From positions 2,474,501 to 2,538,500 of the forward strand of contig NC_091002.1 in assembly GCF_041146395.1 (NCBI RefSeq): a stretch of DNA of 64,000 nucleotides, read 5' to 3'. Source of the stretch: Eulemur rufifrons. Taxonomy: Eukaryota; Chordata; Mammalia; Primates; Lemuridae. This document shows positions 33,917-46,213 of the stretch, piece by piece (the first letter of the stretch is position 1; each line of letters opens with the position of its first letter). The position numbers and the translations under genes were made by a program. Under the pieces are notes generated by a model. It worked only from the letters and a program-made list of their open reading frames with translations. It ran no database searches and had not been told where the DNA came from.

Positions 33917-36900
33917 AAATAAATTGGTGTCACTAACACATTCACTAGAAGGGAATTTATGGCACTAAATGCCAATATTAGAAAAAAAGAGAGGTCTCAG
34001 GTCTAAAACCTCAGATTCCACCTTAAAAAAACCAGAGAAAGGGGAACAAATTCAACCTGAAATAAGCTGAATAAAGGAAATAACAAATAGTAGAAATCAA
34101 TGAAATTAAAAAAACAGGAAAACAGTAAAGAAAGTCAATGAAGCTATAAGCTAATTCTTTGAAAAGATCAATACAGTTGATGAACCTCTAGCCAGGCTGA
34201 TCAAGAAAGAAAAAGAGAGAAGGAAAGAAGGGCAGAAAGAAGAAAGGAAGGAAGGGACACAGATTACCAATATCGGAAAGTAGAGCAGTGACGTCACCAC
34301 AGGCGATGGTGATCCTAGGCGATTTGATCCTAAATCAAAAGGATAATAAGAAAATATCATCAGATAATGTCTTATTTATGCTGATAAATTAAACAACTTA
34401 GATCAAATGGACAAATTTCTTGAAGTACATAAACTACCAAAGATTATTCAAGAAGAAACAGATAAGATCCATACACTCAAAGAAACTGAACTTTCAGTTC
34501 AAGCCTTCCAAAAAAGAAAATGCCAGGTGCCAAAATTCACTGGTGAGTTTGAACAAATATTTAAGAAAGAAATAATACAATTCTTCTCACACTCTTCCAG
34601 AAAAGTGAAATGAGAATATTCTTTCCAACTCATTTATGAGGCCAGCAATATCCTGATTCCAAAACCAGACAAAGATATTACAAGAAGAGAAAACCGTGGA
34701 TCAATATTCCTCATGAACTTAGATCCAAAAGTTCTTAACAAAATTTAAGGGAATAGAAACTTATAATGTATTGCAAAAAAGTGTAATATATCATGATCAA
34801 GTTGAGTTTATCTCAAGAATGCAAAGTTGATTTAATATCTTAAAATCAATCAATGAACTTCACCCTATAAAAGAATGAAAAAGAAAAACCATATGACCAT
34901 CTCAATAGATGAGGGGTGGAGAGAAAAAGCATTTCCAGCAACCGTTTCTTTTTTTCTGGCAACATCCATTTCTGATTAAAACTATTAACAAAATAGGCAT
35001 TGAAGGGAATTTCCTCCATATTATAAAGGGCATCCATGAAAAACCTAGAGCTAATCTCATACTTAATGATACTTAATGATCAACAACTGAATCAGGAATT
35101 AGGCAATTACATCTGCTCTCACCACTTCTACTGAACATTGTCTTGGAGGTTTTAGCCAGTGCAGTAAGGCAAGAAAAAGAAATAAAATGCATGCAGGTTG
35201 GAAAGGAAAATGTAAAATTGTCTTTATTCAAAGGCATCATGATTATCTAAATAGAAAACCTGGTGGAATCTACAAAAAAGCCACTAAAACTAATGAGTGA
35301 GTTTAGCAAGTTTGCAGGATCCATGCAAACATACAAAAGTCAATTGTATTTCTGTATATTAGCAATAAAAAAAAATTGAAATTTTTAAAAGCAGCATAGT
35401 TAATAATATTGAAAATATTTATGGATACATCTGAAAAAAGTACCCTGAAAACTAAAACACTTATGAGAGAAATTTTAAAAGACTTAAAAAAAAGGAGAGC
35501 TATCCTCTATTTGTGGGTTGGAAGACTCAATAGTGTTAAGATGTACATTCTTCCTAAACTGATCTATAGATTCAACATTATCTGAATCAAAATCACAGCA
35601 GGTCTTTTGTCAAAATTGACAAGTAATTCTAAAATGTGTATAGAGATGAAAAGGACCTATACTAACCAAAACAACTTACTTTGTAAGAGAAGAACAAATG
35701 TGTATATCTAACCTGAGTTAAGACATCATAAAGCTACAATAATCAAGAAACTGTGCTGTTGGTGTCAAAATTTTAACAACTAGATCAACTGAACAGAATA
35801 GAGAATACAGAAATAGACTCATTCATATGCATATAACTGATTTTCAACAAAACGATTCAATGGAAAAAGAAGTCTTTTTAAAAAACGCTGCAATAATTGC
35901 ATATGCAAAGAAAGAACTTTGATGCATAGCTTGCACCATATACTACAAAAAAAACCAAACCTCAGAATGGATCATAGATGTAAATGTAAAGCCTAAAACT
36001 ATAAATCTTCTAGAGGGAAACACAGGAAAAGCCCTTTGTGACCTTGAGTTGAATAAATATTTCTCAGGTACACAGAAAAGCAAACTCTATAAAGGACACA
36101 GTTAACAAATTGGACTTCATCAAAATTAAGAGTTTCTGTTCTTCAAAAGATACCATTGAAAGAATGAAAAGACTAGCTGCAGAATGGGAGAAAATATTCC
36201 CAAACTACATATTTGATAAAGAATTTGTATCCAGAATATATAATGAACTCTCAAAACTCAAAACTAATAAAACAGCCCCCAAAAATCTAACCAGATGCTT
36301 CACCAAAGAAGATGTATGGTTGACAAACAAACACATGAAATCCAAATTAAAACTGTAATGAGAAATCACTAATTGCCTGTCATAATGATTAAAATTTAAA
36401 GGGCTGAGCATGCTCATTGTTGGTGAGGATGCGGAGGAACCTAACGCTCATACGCCCCAAGCGGACTGTAAAATGGTGCAACTGCTTATAATGGTTACTA
36501 CACACCTGTCACGTGATCTAGCAATCCTACTCACAGATATACATGCAGAGAGACGGACGCACATTTTCACACAAAGACAAACACAAGTGTCTGCCGCAGC
36601 TTGATTCGCCATGTCCACACCTGGAACAATCCAAGTTTCCATCAATAGGTGGGTGCATGAACAATTTACGGTACGTCTACACTGCTCTGCAATAAAAAGA
36701 ATGAACTGCTGACACTTGCAACAACATAAATGAAACTCAAAATAATTAAACTCAGTGAAACAAGTCAAACAAAAAAGATTATATCCTGTTTGGTTCCATT
36801 TACATAAAATGCTTTAAAGTGCACACTGACCCGCAGTGACGGTGACGGAGCAGGCCCGCGGCTGCCGGGCACGAGGGAGGGGCCCCCAGGAGCCACAGAG

Positions 36901-37058
36901 AGACCTTCGTGGAGGACGGAGCTGTTCACTGTCTCAGCTGTGGAGATGGTCTCACAGCTGTGTCCACCTTTCTACGCACGCCAACGTGTACGTCTTAAAT
37001 ATGTGCAATTTATGATACATCAACTCTACCTCAATGCAGTTTTTTTTAAAAAAAGACT
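33917..37058 (+). mobile_element. Degraded old L1, ORF2 to 3' UTR
   Basis: Reads through ORF2 landmarks in order, all frame-broken: 'tatggcactaaatgccaata' (33959), 'gatgaacctctagccaggct', 'caatattcctcatgaactta', 'ctcaatagatgagg', 'actaatgagtgagtttagca', 'ggttggaagactcaatagtg', 'ggacttcatcaaaattaaga' (36113) and a 3' UTR ending in A/T-rich DNA near 37058. Open pieces such as 34407-34613 and 36110-36358 are ORF2 shreds. A GAAAG-rich tract lies at 34204-34258. No functional reading frame remains. Confidence 0.8.
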
Positions 37059-37621
37059 GTGTTAATATACTATTTCTCACCTCTCAGATCACCAAAATTC
37101 TAAAACGTGGACAACATTTGCTGCTGGCAGGCTTGTGGGGAGGCAGAGCTTTCTCTCAGAGAAGCCCTTTAAATTTTAGTCCCCCCAACCAGGGTCTGAG
37201 AGTTCCCCAGCACTGCACACTCATCCATGCTAATGAATCTTAAAATTTTAATTTTAGCTTTTCCAGCTGCTTCTGACCTTTCCAGACAGCAGAGTGTTAG
37301 TCTGACTGCAGTAATAAAACTGCTCTGTAAGAATGCAGATTGCTAAGGGACAAATCAGGATATGTAAAAAAGAAGGAAATTCATTTATTCACCCATTTTC
37401 TTTCATTCCACAACTATTTATTGAGCGCCTACTAGGTATCAGGGACTGTTCTAGGCACTTGGGATACAGCTGTGAACAAGCCCATCACCCCAGCGCCGGC
37501 TGCAGACAGTAAACCACCCACCCAGTCGATAGGTTGGACGGCGATGGACGTTTGGTGAAAAAGCAGAAGGGATGGGAAAGAGAGAAGCTGGAGGGAGTAG
37601 TTATTTCAAAGAAGGAGGTCA
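37059..37621. other. Unique DNA with L2/MIR-like piece
   Basis: 37385-37500 resembles an L2-type 3' region ('actatttattgagcgcctac', 'tgttctaggcacttgggata'). Nothing else recognised. Confidence 0.5.
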
Positions 37622-37949
37622 GGCTGGGCGCGGTGGCTCACGCCTGTAATCCTAGCACTCTGGGAGGCCGAGGGGGGCGGATCGTTTGAGGTCAGGAGTT
37701 CGAGACCAGCCTGAGCAAGAGCGACACCCTGTCTCTACTAAAAATAGCAAGAAATTATCAGGACAACTAAAAAATATATCTATAGAAAAAATTAGCCAGG
37801 CATGGTGACACATGCCTGTAGTCCCAGCTACTCGGGAGGCTGAGGCAGGAGGATCGCTAGAGCCCAGGGGTTTGAGGTTGCTGTGAGCGAGGCTGACGCC
37901 ACGGCACTCTAGCCTGGGCAACAGAGTGAGACTCTGTCTCAAAAAAAAA
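37622..37949 (+). mobile_element. Strepsirrhine-type Alu SINE, full length
   Basis: Starts GGCTGGGCGCGGTGGCTCAC, has the pol III box regions, and ends in an A12 tail. Diagnostic lemur features are 'gcctgagcaagagcgacacc' in the left monomer, the long linker around 'attatcaggacaactaaaaa', and 'ggctgacgccacggcactct' in the right monomer. Target duplication of 14 bp with two mismatches: 37608-37621 and 37950-37963. This is the best species clue in the window. Confidence 0.93.
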
Positions 37950-37963
37950 AAAGAAGAGGGTCA

Positions 37964-38351
37964 GGCAGGTCTCTGTGGAGTGCTGGAGGAAGGTGATTTG
38001 GAAGGGTTGACAACAAGCTTCTGTAGAGTATGTGGCTTCCTTTCTCGCGGTACCTGTCTGGAATGCAGGAGTGACTTCCCGTCTTTCTTCTCAGGCTCTC
38101 AATCTCCCCATGGTGTTTTGAAACAAGTCTTTCTGTGGCGTGTGGCTGTCTTTGCCACTGTAAGCTCAGAGTCCCAGGTGGTGACTCTCTGAGCCTTGTT
38201 TTCCTTTTGTGTAAAAATAGATGGTTAGTAATTCACACATTTTTTCAATAAACATGCATCAAGCAGGTATCATAGTATGTGCCTTGCCCTGCGCCAGGTG
38301 CTGGGATGGAGTGAGAAGACAAAGCCCCTGCCCCACTGAGTTTACGCGCGG
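37964..38351. other. Unique DNA
   Basis: A short L2/MIR-like piece lies near 38240-38310 ('caataaacatgcatcaagca'). No gene. Confidence 0.5.
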
Positions 38352-38702
38352 TGCAATGCACTCGATGTCTGTGTTCCCCCAAGTCTTACGGTGAAACCCT
38401 AATCCCAGTGTGATGGCATTAGGAGGTGGGGTTTTTGGTAGATGATTAGATCGTGAGGGTGAGACCCGCATGGTGGGATCGGTGCCCTGGTAAGAGGAGG
38501 TCAGAGTGTTAGCTAGCTCCTTCTGCCAGGCGAGGGTACAGGGAGAGGTCAGCGGTCTGCGACCTGGAAGACAGCCCTAGCCAGAACCCGACCACTCTGA
38601 TTTCAGACCGTCAGCCTCCAAATGGTGAGAAATAAATACCTGTTGGTTATCAGGCACCCGGTCCGTGGGACTCGATTGCAGTAGTCCGAGTGGACTAGGA
38701 CA
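38352..38702 (+). mobile_element. MST/MLT1-type MaLR LTR
   Basis: 'tgttcccccaagtcttacgg', 'ggcattaggaggtggggttt', 'gatgattagatcgtgagggt', 'gtcagcctccaaatggtgag' and 'aaataaatacctgttggtta' in sense, ending near 'agtggactagga'. Confidence 0.8.
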
Positions 38703-39209
38703 GCCAGTGAGGCGCACTGACGTGTATGATTTACCACGGTGAGGAGTGTTTCAGACGAGACGTGGAGGGCCGTGCAAGCGTAAGCAGAGGGCTGAGCTGG
38801 TCTGGAGTCAGAGGATGCCTCCCCAAGGAAGGGACGTTTAAGTTAAGACCTAAACAAGTTAGCTGGGTGGAAGAACAAGGATGGCGTGTGCGCGTGCACA
38901 CATGTTGCAGGGAGGAGAGGCATTCCGGGAAGCAGGAGCAGATCAGGTGCAAAGGCCTGGAAGCAGAGAGTACCCTGGTACTTTTCAAGCCACTGGGAAA
39001 AAGACCAGTACCAGGGGAGCTGACGCCGAATGTTTAGCTCACAAGGTCATGAGAGTTAAATATGATCCCCTGAGAGAGTGAAAGTCGTTCCTCTCTTAGA
39101 TGCTCAGCACACGTGACTTCCTTTCTTCCCTGCTAGGGCTTTGGCCCACAACCGGTGTGTAGGGACACTCGCTACCCCCAGGAATCTCTCGGGCTTTGTT
39201 ATTGCCTTT
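38703..39209. other. Unique DNA
   Basis: No recognised repeat or exon. The plus frame at 38726-39037 lacks any domain. Confidence 0.5.
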
Positions 39210-39288
39210 TTTTAATATATATTTTTTATTTCAGCTTATTATGGGGGTACAAAAGTTCGAGTTATATATATTGCCCATGCCCCCTGTA
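39210..39288 (-). mobile_element. Very short L1 3' end with target duplication
   Basis: Antisense L1 3' terminus: a T-rich start, 'tttatttcagcttattatgg' and 'gggggtacaaaagttcgag'. A perfect 11-bp repeat TTATTGCCTTT flanks it (39199-39209 and 39289-39299). Extreme 5' truncation, about 79 bp. Confidence 0.7.
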
Positions 39289-39299
39289 TTATTGCCTTT

Positions 39300-39699
39300 A
39301 ATTGATACACACATGCGCGTGTGCACACACACGCCCCCACACACAAGAGCAGAGATTCTTGTATTCAGTTTGTAGATGAGAAACTGAAGCCCTGGAAAAA
39401 GCAACATCAGTAACTCCTTGTTTTGAAGTCAATTCAACAAGCACTGACTCATTCCTGGAAAATGCCAGCTACTGGTTAGCATCTCAGCTTGCTGTAAAGG
39501 ACCCTCATTTGCCAATGCCCACAGCTTTTCTTGGGACCTCTTAAAAGAACCAACACACTTAGCCCTCTGGGACCAACCATGCAACCTTGTCGTCTGGCAA
39601 GGATGCAGGCTCCTGGGGTAGGCTGCCCAGCCTGCCTCCATCACCTACAAGCAGGTATGCCTGCCTCCATCACCTACAAGCCCATGCGTCTGTCCAGTG
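39300..39699. other. Unique DNA, CA tract, 29-bp duplication
   Basis: Short CA/GC tract at 39309-39345, weak antisense MIR at 39355-39425 ('tagatgagaaactgaagcc') and a tandem duplication of 'cctgcctccatcacctacaa' (39631 and 39660; period 29). Confidence 0.55.
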
Positions 39700-39815
39700 T
39701 TTAACTATCATGCCTCAGTTTCCCCATCTATAAAATGGGGATGAATTATCCAAAGACTATTAGGAAATAGTCCTTCCTTTGTAGAGTTGTTGTGAGGCAT
39801 AAATGGGTCATTACA
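39700..39815 (+). repeat. MIR SINE fragment
   Basis: 'catgcctcagtttccccatc', 'tataaaatggggatgaatta' and 'gttgttgtgaggcataaatg' in sense order. Confidence 0.75.
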
Positions 39816-40839
39816 CATGATGCGCTGTTGGTCCCTGGCCACACAGTGAGTTGTCGGCTCTGCTTCCTTCTGGGCAAAGGGGCCACAGCATGGTGTAAGG
39901 GGCAGGGTATCCATAGCCTGGCTCCTGGGAACAAGCCACCCTCCCAGGGTCTTCCTTGGTGTTCCTGGGCCCACCGCCGGCCTCAGCACTACCAGCAACC
40001 AGTGATTTTCTCTGCCCCCAATGTAGACAATTCGTCCCACCCCTCTCCCCTTCCTCACGTTGCTTAAGTGAGGCAGGCAGGGCAGAATTCCTTATTTTAC
40101 TGACTCAGAAAGGGGGAAACAGAGGCTCGGAGGATTGCAGTGCTCAATCTAAGCTAACTCAGCTATTTCTGGGACAAACTTGCAGGTAAGTTCTCATTTT
40201 TCAGACGTCCACTCACTTAACCAACACCTCTGGAGCCCCTACCAGGTACTGCGAGAAACACTCTTGGTGACCTGGACTGGAACAGGGTAAGAGCCTGAGC
40301 TAAGCAAGAGCTCTCCCAGCCACTCCTGTGTCCTGCAGCATCACCGCCCACCCCAGACAGGCAGCAGCACCCCACGTACCTGGCTTCCCACCTGAATGCC
40401 ACAGCAGAGATCGGAGTTAGATTCTCAGCTGCTGACTTTCAAGACAATCCCTTGAAATCCACAGAGGATACGATTTTGAAGCCCAGGGCTTTAAATTGCA
40501 AGAGGTTAGCTTAGAGCATCCAAAGTGTTTCCCACATGTTGGATCTGGGGGGGGGTCTCAGTATAAAGATTATACCACAAACAGTGGAGTTGACAAAAAC
40601 ACATTATGAATAAAAACTCGCTTTCTAACTCAAGAGGAGGGGAAGATGCTGATGACAGCATGTTCTGGAGGGAGTTCCACACCAAACCCCTCTCCAGGCA
40701 AAACCACGGGGGTGGGTGTGGGTAACGGGGGACATATTAGAAGCCCAGGTGAGATTGATGGGGACCTGAGAGGGAACTTGCACCTGCTTCCTGTCTGGGG
40801 CTGCAGCTCTGTGGGGATGGTGCAGGGGCCGTGAGAGGG
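39816..40839. other. Unique DNA with a weak MIR
   Basis: 40085-40190 is a weak antisense MIR ('tgactcagaaagggggaaac'). A G9 run is at about 40547. No gene recognised. Confidence 0.5.
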
Positions 40840-41064
40840 GGCTGGGCAGGTGGGCTGGGCAGGTGGGCCTGGGCAGGTGGGGCTGGGCAGGTGGGCTGGG
40901 CAGGTGGGGCTGGGCAGGTGGGCCTGGGCAGGTGGGCCTGGGCAGGTGGGGCTGGGCAGGTAGGGCTGGGCAGGTGGGCCTGGGCAGGTGGGCCTGGGCA
41001 GGTGGGGCTGGGCAGGTGGGGCTGGGCAGGTGGGGCTGGGCAGGTGGGCCTGGGCAGGTGGGCC
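40840..41064. repeat. 16-copy GGGCAGGTGGGGCT minisatellite
   Basis: Sixteen units of 12-14 bp, each built on CTGGGCAGGTGGG with GGCT/GCCT variants. All but one contain the E-box CAGGTG; the tenth has CAGGTA. The G-rich strand is plus. Open frames on both strands here (up to 172 codons, Pro/Ala/Gln-rich on minus) are products of the repeat. Confidence 0.95.
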
Positions 41065-41340
41065 ACAAGTAGTGCCGCAGAGTCCACCCCCACCTGAAAC
41101 CGAACTGCTGACTGTGGGAGAAAGGAAAAGGAGAAACCGTGAAATCACCTTATTTAAACCTAAATTGACTAAGAAATCACGGAATTTGATGGGGCTTACC
41201 TGGCCATGACTTGATGACGTTTTTGTAGAGGAAATGTTGGCTAGGAATGGAAATTAAGTTGTTATAGAAAAAGAGAGTATTATGGTTTTGCAACCTGGAT
41301 CTGTAAGTTGCCAAGTGTTGGACCCACTACAAAAGGAATT
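41065..41340. other. Unique DNA next to hAT element
   Basis: No recognised feature. The 8-bp hAT target copy begins at 41341. Confidence 0.5.
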
Positions 41341-41348
41341 AGATAAAC

Positions 41349-43781
41349 CAGGGGTGGGGAAACTTTCATGCTGAAAGGCCACGTTAATTTATTTGTAATC
41401 AAATAAGGCTGCATTCAAGAAACTTCAAATAGATGTGCTTAAAATGTACATTATTTTGTAAAACTCTAACTGCTACATACTTAATAATTTTCAAAAATGA
41501 AAACTATTTGTTAATTTTAAAGTTAACTAACTTTTAATGACTTTGTTGTGTCGTCCGCTTTTTGTTGGAAAGCATTTGAATATTTGGTTGCAGCATGGAG
41601 GTCCGCAGTTTCAGATGGTCCTCTAGATGGGTATAGGTCATTTGGGCATCTTGATTTGGGTCAGGTAGGAGAATGTAGATTTGCAGCAATAAGTGGTTGA
41701 AAAGCAAGAAAGCATTTTTCGGGCATATTGCCAAAGGTGTGAGTATTCTACTGCATTTTTCTGTATTTTAATTGGATCTTTCTTGGCATCAAACAATGAC
41801 TTTAAAATGTCATCTACTGAGAGCTCAATCAATTCCACCTGTAGGTGCCTTGGTGATATCAACTAGGTGAGGCTGAAATGCTAATTTGAGTGTGATGTCA
41901 TGATTCTCAAAGTCAGCGAACCTTTCATTGTATTCTCCAATTAATAGGTCTGTAACAGCTGAGTATTCTTCACATCATTCACATATATCATTCTGATTAT
42001 CAGTGACCTTTGCTAACTGGGGAAAATGCTCATCTAATATTTCCTTTTGGAGAAGTGTTTTGAAAAAGACAGTTTTTTTCAAAATTCATGGATTTTTCCC
42101 ACATGTCACATGTAGACTTAGTTTTACTTTGCAAAGAAATATTCAAGTCATTTTGGTCTGACATATCACACAGAAATGCTGCATTCCTATAAAAATCTTT
42201 TTCGATAATTCACATTATTGATTCTGTTCTTCATAAAATTTAACTATCTGTTCTCACAGAGATAAAATGTTAGTTAACACCTGTCCCAGCGATAGCCAAC
42301 ACACTTTAGAATGATGCAGCAAATCCACACTGAGTACCTCATGGTTCAACTTTAGCACGTTATGAAACTGACAATGCCCTGTTGCATTTGCACCAATATA
42401 GTTAACAATACTTACAACTTGTTGTAAATTGTCATTTAAAATAGTAACTTTAGCACAGAGATTTTGCTGATATAAGATACAATGAAAAGAAACGAGAGCA
42501 TCTGGATCAGTTAATACTTTTTTTATCTGTGCAAAAAACCCTTCATGTTTTCCTGTCATGGAAAGTGCACCATCTATACATACACTCACTAAATTTACCA
42601 AATTCAGTCCAACTTCACGACATTTATCTTGAAAGTTGTTGAGGATATCTGTTCTCCATGTTGTTTGCAAAAGTGCCCAAAGTGAGTAACTCTTTGTAGC
42701 AAAGAAAATCCCTGTTATGACCTGAATGAAGTATAAAACCTGCACCAAGTCAGTAGTATCAGTAGATTCATCCAAAGTGATTGAATGATATGTATTTTCC
42801 TTTTGAATTATTGTATGAAGTTGTTAAATTGAAGGCTAATTCATGCTGCTGCCAATCAGTTACGGTTCCCCTTGAAAGAGGCAATTTGTACTTTGAAATG
42901 TTATCAGGGTCTAAGCATCCTACAACTTCGACAATGCATGCTTTCACAATTTCTACATCACTGAATTGCTTCTTCCCCCTTTTTCCCGAGTATATAAGCT
43001 ACTTTATAAGTCGCTTCAGTGGCATTATTTTCTGGTCTTATTGCTGCTTGAAATAATTGTCTTCGCTTTTGCTTTTCATCTTTTAATGTCTGCAATACAA
43101 GCTTCTGTGCCTCTCCTAATTTAAAATATTTGTGGTCCTTATGAGTGTTATAATGCTGATGAGCATTGAATTTCTTTAATGTTGATATTGCAGTATCACA
43201 AAGCAAGCAAATCATCTTCTCTTTAGCAGAAACAAGATAATATTGCAATTCCCAATCCTCATTAAAAAAAAATCTGTTTTCTTCCTTCAGCCTTCTCTTG
43301 GTCTTTTTTGACATCATGGGCTGTTAAGCAGACAGAATTAAGAAATACTGTCAAGCTGTGCAAATATTCACAATTTCCCTGCAAACAGAAACACAGTGCA
43401 CCATTGTCAAGCCGACAACAGACTGGTGTACTTGACCCCCATAAACTCTCACCAACCAGCCTCATGTGGTAGTGGCGCTGGTCAGGCTGGGGAAGTTAGA
43501 ACTAAATCCTGAGTGTAGCAGCCGTCAGTTTAGCCCCTATGGCTACTGATGTTCTAAGTGTGCCGGACAACCTGGGAGGATTATTTTGTTGAAACTTATT
43601 TTATTCTTCGGTATTTTAAATACATTCATTTTAAAAATAAAATGAAAATATAAAATATGAACCAAAATATATTAAGAAAAATAAAAGGATTTGTTCTATA
43701 AAATTTAGATTCAGTCAAAGGGCTGCTCTTGAGGACCTAGAAAGCCACACGTGGCCTTAAGGTCACAGGTTCCCACCCCTG
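41349..43781 (-). mobile_element. Complete hAT (Charlie-like) DNA transposon, 2433 bp
   Basis: Terminal inverted repeats are visible: CAGGGGTGGGGAAACT at 41349 and, on the minus strand from 43781, CAGGGGTGGGAACCTGTGAC. An 8-bp target duplication with one mismatch flanks it: AGATAAAC (41341-41348) and ACATAAAC (43782-43789). Both are hallmarks of hAT elements. The body encodes a decayed hAT transposase on the minus strand. Full length with both ends present, so this was an autonomous copy, not a MITE. Strepsirrhines and bats are known to have had recent hAT activity; its age here is inferred only. Confidence 0.93.
41537..43317 (-). pseudogene. hAT transposase, broken in several frames
   Basis: The gene would have encoded a cut-and-paste transposase that binds the element's inverted ends in the nucleus and excises them. 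From 43317 the first fragment (119 codons, ending 42958) has a BED-type zinc finger: 'CLLC' followed by 'HQHYNTHKDH', after a basic start. A frame change near 42965 leads to an unassigned stretch, then the fragment 42775-42254 (173 codons) starts at the 'DESTD' motif of the RNase-H-like catalytic core and continues through 'CIDGALSMTGKHEGF'. The C-terminal hAT dimerisation region survives in two overlapping frames: 41862-41638 ('LSCFSTTYCCKSTFSYL') and 41734-41534 ('LQPNIQMLSNKK..QQSH'). It resembles the transposase behind domesticated genes such as ZBED5/GTF2IRD2. At least three frame breaks make it non-functional. Confidence 0.85.
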
Positions 43782-43789
43782 ACATAAAC

Positions 43790-46209
43790 CCGTGATTTCA
43801 TGGAGCCATTGGAGGTTTACATTTCTGTTTCTGGGAATAACTCAAGTTCATTATCAACTTCCAACTCTCCTTCACACGCACCCGCACACCCACAAGAGAT
43901 GCAATTCTAAGGAACGCTTGGGGACCCCCTATTAATCAACCTTCAAAACAAGGGCAGCCCAGTCAGTCAGGCGAGCCGGGAGCCAAGGGTGACTCCGTGG
44001 GAAGCCCTTGGTAAGTCAGTTCTCCCAGATCCGCAACAGGGAAGAGGAAACTGGCGTAATTCAGGATGTCAGGATAAATCAGCAGAATTCTCTGCAATAT
44101 CATGTTGGATGTTCACTTTGTAAAATCCAAAAACAGAGTCACAGAGAACTAAACAAGTGAGGGGGATGAGGGGTTGTAAATACTGTGGGGAATATGCGGA
44201 GTGGTCATCATCAGATGCCCAGGACCGGCTCCACGGACCAGAACTCACCCCCTCACCTTGCTCACCACAGGACAAGAGTCTCTGGGAGGGCCCAGCGCCC
44301 AGACTAGTCCTGCCCACACTGGCTCCTTCAGCTGTGGAGCCCCCTCGCCCCATCTCCCCAACCACACCAAAATCCCTACAGCCCTCCCACACGCCCCTGC
44401 CTGAGGCCACGCTGTTCCTTCTGCCTGCACGCCCTTCCTGGCCCAGGCTCAGACCTCCGGGCTTGGTGCAACGTCAGGTCCTTTGAGATGCCTTCCTGGG
44501 GCACTCCCTGAAAGAGAGGGGCTTTGTCTTTGGTGCTTCACCACACCTGTAGATGGCTCTGTGGGCCCTGATCAAGGTCCCCACATAGACAGTGAGCACC
44601 TCTCTAAGCGACATTCACTCATTCATTCATTAGACAAATATTTACTAAATATGCGCTAGATGCCCAGAAGCAAATGTTACATAGAAATGGTTGAGAGAAT
44701 AAATGAACTAACAACTCAACTTTCAGACCAGCGATGTCAGGAGGATGTCTAAGAAAGAACATGGCTTCAGAGCCAGACACACCTGAGTAGACACCTGGCT
44801 CTGGGACTAGCTGAGCTGGGCAGCTCCAAGGGAGTGACTTATCTGAGCCTTCCTCAGATAAATCTTCCTCACATATAAAGGTTGGAATAGCATCGTCCGG
44901 TTCCGATATTACTCTGTGTTACTCACAAGACAGAGCCACGAGGAGGAAGTGAGGCTCTGTGCAGAAGTCGAGGTGCACAGAAGCTTCTCTCCCTGCAAGA
45001 AGAGCCGGCCCATTCCTCCCCACCCCACCGGCCACACGAGATTCCACAGAGATGTCAAGCTGCCCACCCAAACCCTTTCTCCCCTTCTGTCTTACTAGAG
45101 AACCCCAATTTGGGGGATGCCTGTTAAGAATGACTTTCCCATCCTCCCTTGCAGCTAGGGTGGTCGAGGGCTCAGTTCTGGTCACTGATCTGCAAGCAGA
45201 CATCACCAAACTGGGCTTCCAGAAAAGCTCTTTAAAGGGAACAGCCATAGCTGGTATAGATTGCTCTTTTCCTTTCTCCTTCTCTTGCCCTAGAATGAGG
45301 ATGTGATGATTTGAGTTGCAGCAGCCATCTGGGGACCACAAGTTAAGCTTGAGGTGGAAGCCAGGCACCTAGGACGGCCGAGCAGAAAGATGGCATTGAT
45401 GACAATGTGGAACTCTTCTCCCAGCCCAGACTGCCCATGTCTGGGTTGTGTGTCATGTGAAAGAAAATTAAACACCTGTTTTATTTAAGTCACTACTATA
45501 TTTTTCTTTTACATACAGTGGAACTCAATAGTTACCTGGTAAGGAGAGTGTCTGCGGATCATTCCAATGTTCTCAATCGCAGAAGAATGTAGTGAGTGGT
45601 AAGAAGAGTTGCTTTATGGTTTCTTATTGCTATGTGAAATGGGTTTTAGATGTCCCTAAACTAGGAAAATCATTACAAGATAAAATATGAAAAGTCATTC
45701 TCTCTATTCCAAACCTCTGATTTTAGATATAAGTTATTGTGCTCTTATCTGATTGCAAAGGCAATAGAGGTCCTGTTTAACAAATCTGAAACCTACTGAA
45801 AAGCCCAAAGGAGGAAGCAAAGAAAATCACTTGCAACAACCCCCCAGGGGCAATGTCAACATTTTGCTCTACTTTCCTCAGGTTCTTTGTTTTATTTATA
45901 TGTACTCACTTAAAAAAAAAACAAACAAGGCTGCTTCCTTTTTTCCTTCCTTCCTTAATTCATTTATTGAATAGATATTGATTGAAGGCTAAGCACTGTT
46001 GTTTAATCCTGCTTTTTTTTAACCAATAATTACTAAAGTTTCTCACATCACTAAATTTTCATTAACATAATTTAAAAACTGAATAGCAACAATAAAACCA
46101 ATATGTAATTTTTATATTATGTAATATTATTAAAATGTCAATATAATTCCTTCAATAATATGATACAACCAGCCATCATTGATTATGCACTTAGTATGTG
46201 CCAGACACG
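43790..46209. other. Unique DNA with L2, MIR and an unclassified repeat
   Basis: L2 at 44430-44640 ('cttcctggggcactccctga', 'agacagtgagcacctctcta') and a sense MIR at 44735-44895 ('acctggctctgggactagct', 'tgacttatctgagccttcc'). 45130-45490 looks like an old dispersed repeat ('cagctagggtggtcgagggc', 'caccaaactgggcttccag', 'cagcagccatctggggacca') that I cannot name. 45491-46209 is AT-rich without landmarks. No exon supported. Confidence 0.5.
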
Positions 46210-46213
46210 GGAG

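Noticed and set aside
40625..41148. Pro/Ala/Gln-rich minus-strand frames up to 172 codons
   Set aside because: They are translations of the 12-14 bp minisatellite, open in several frames on both strands.
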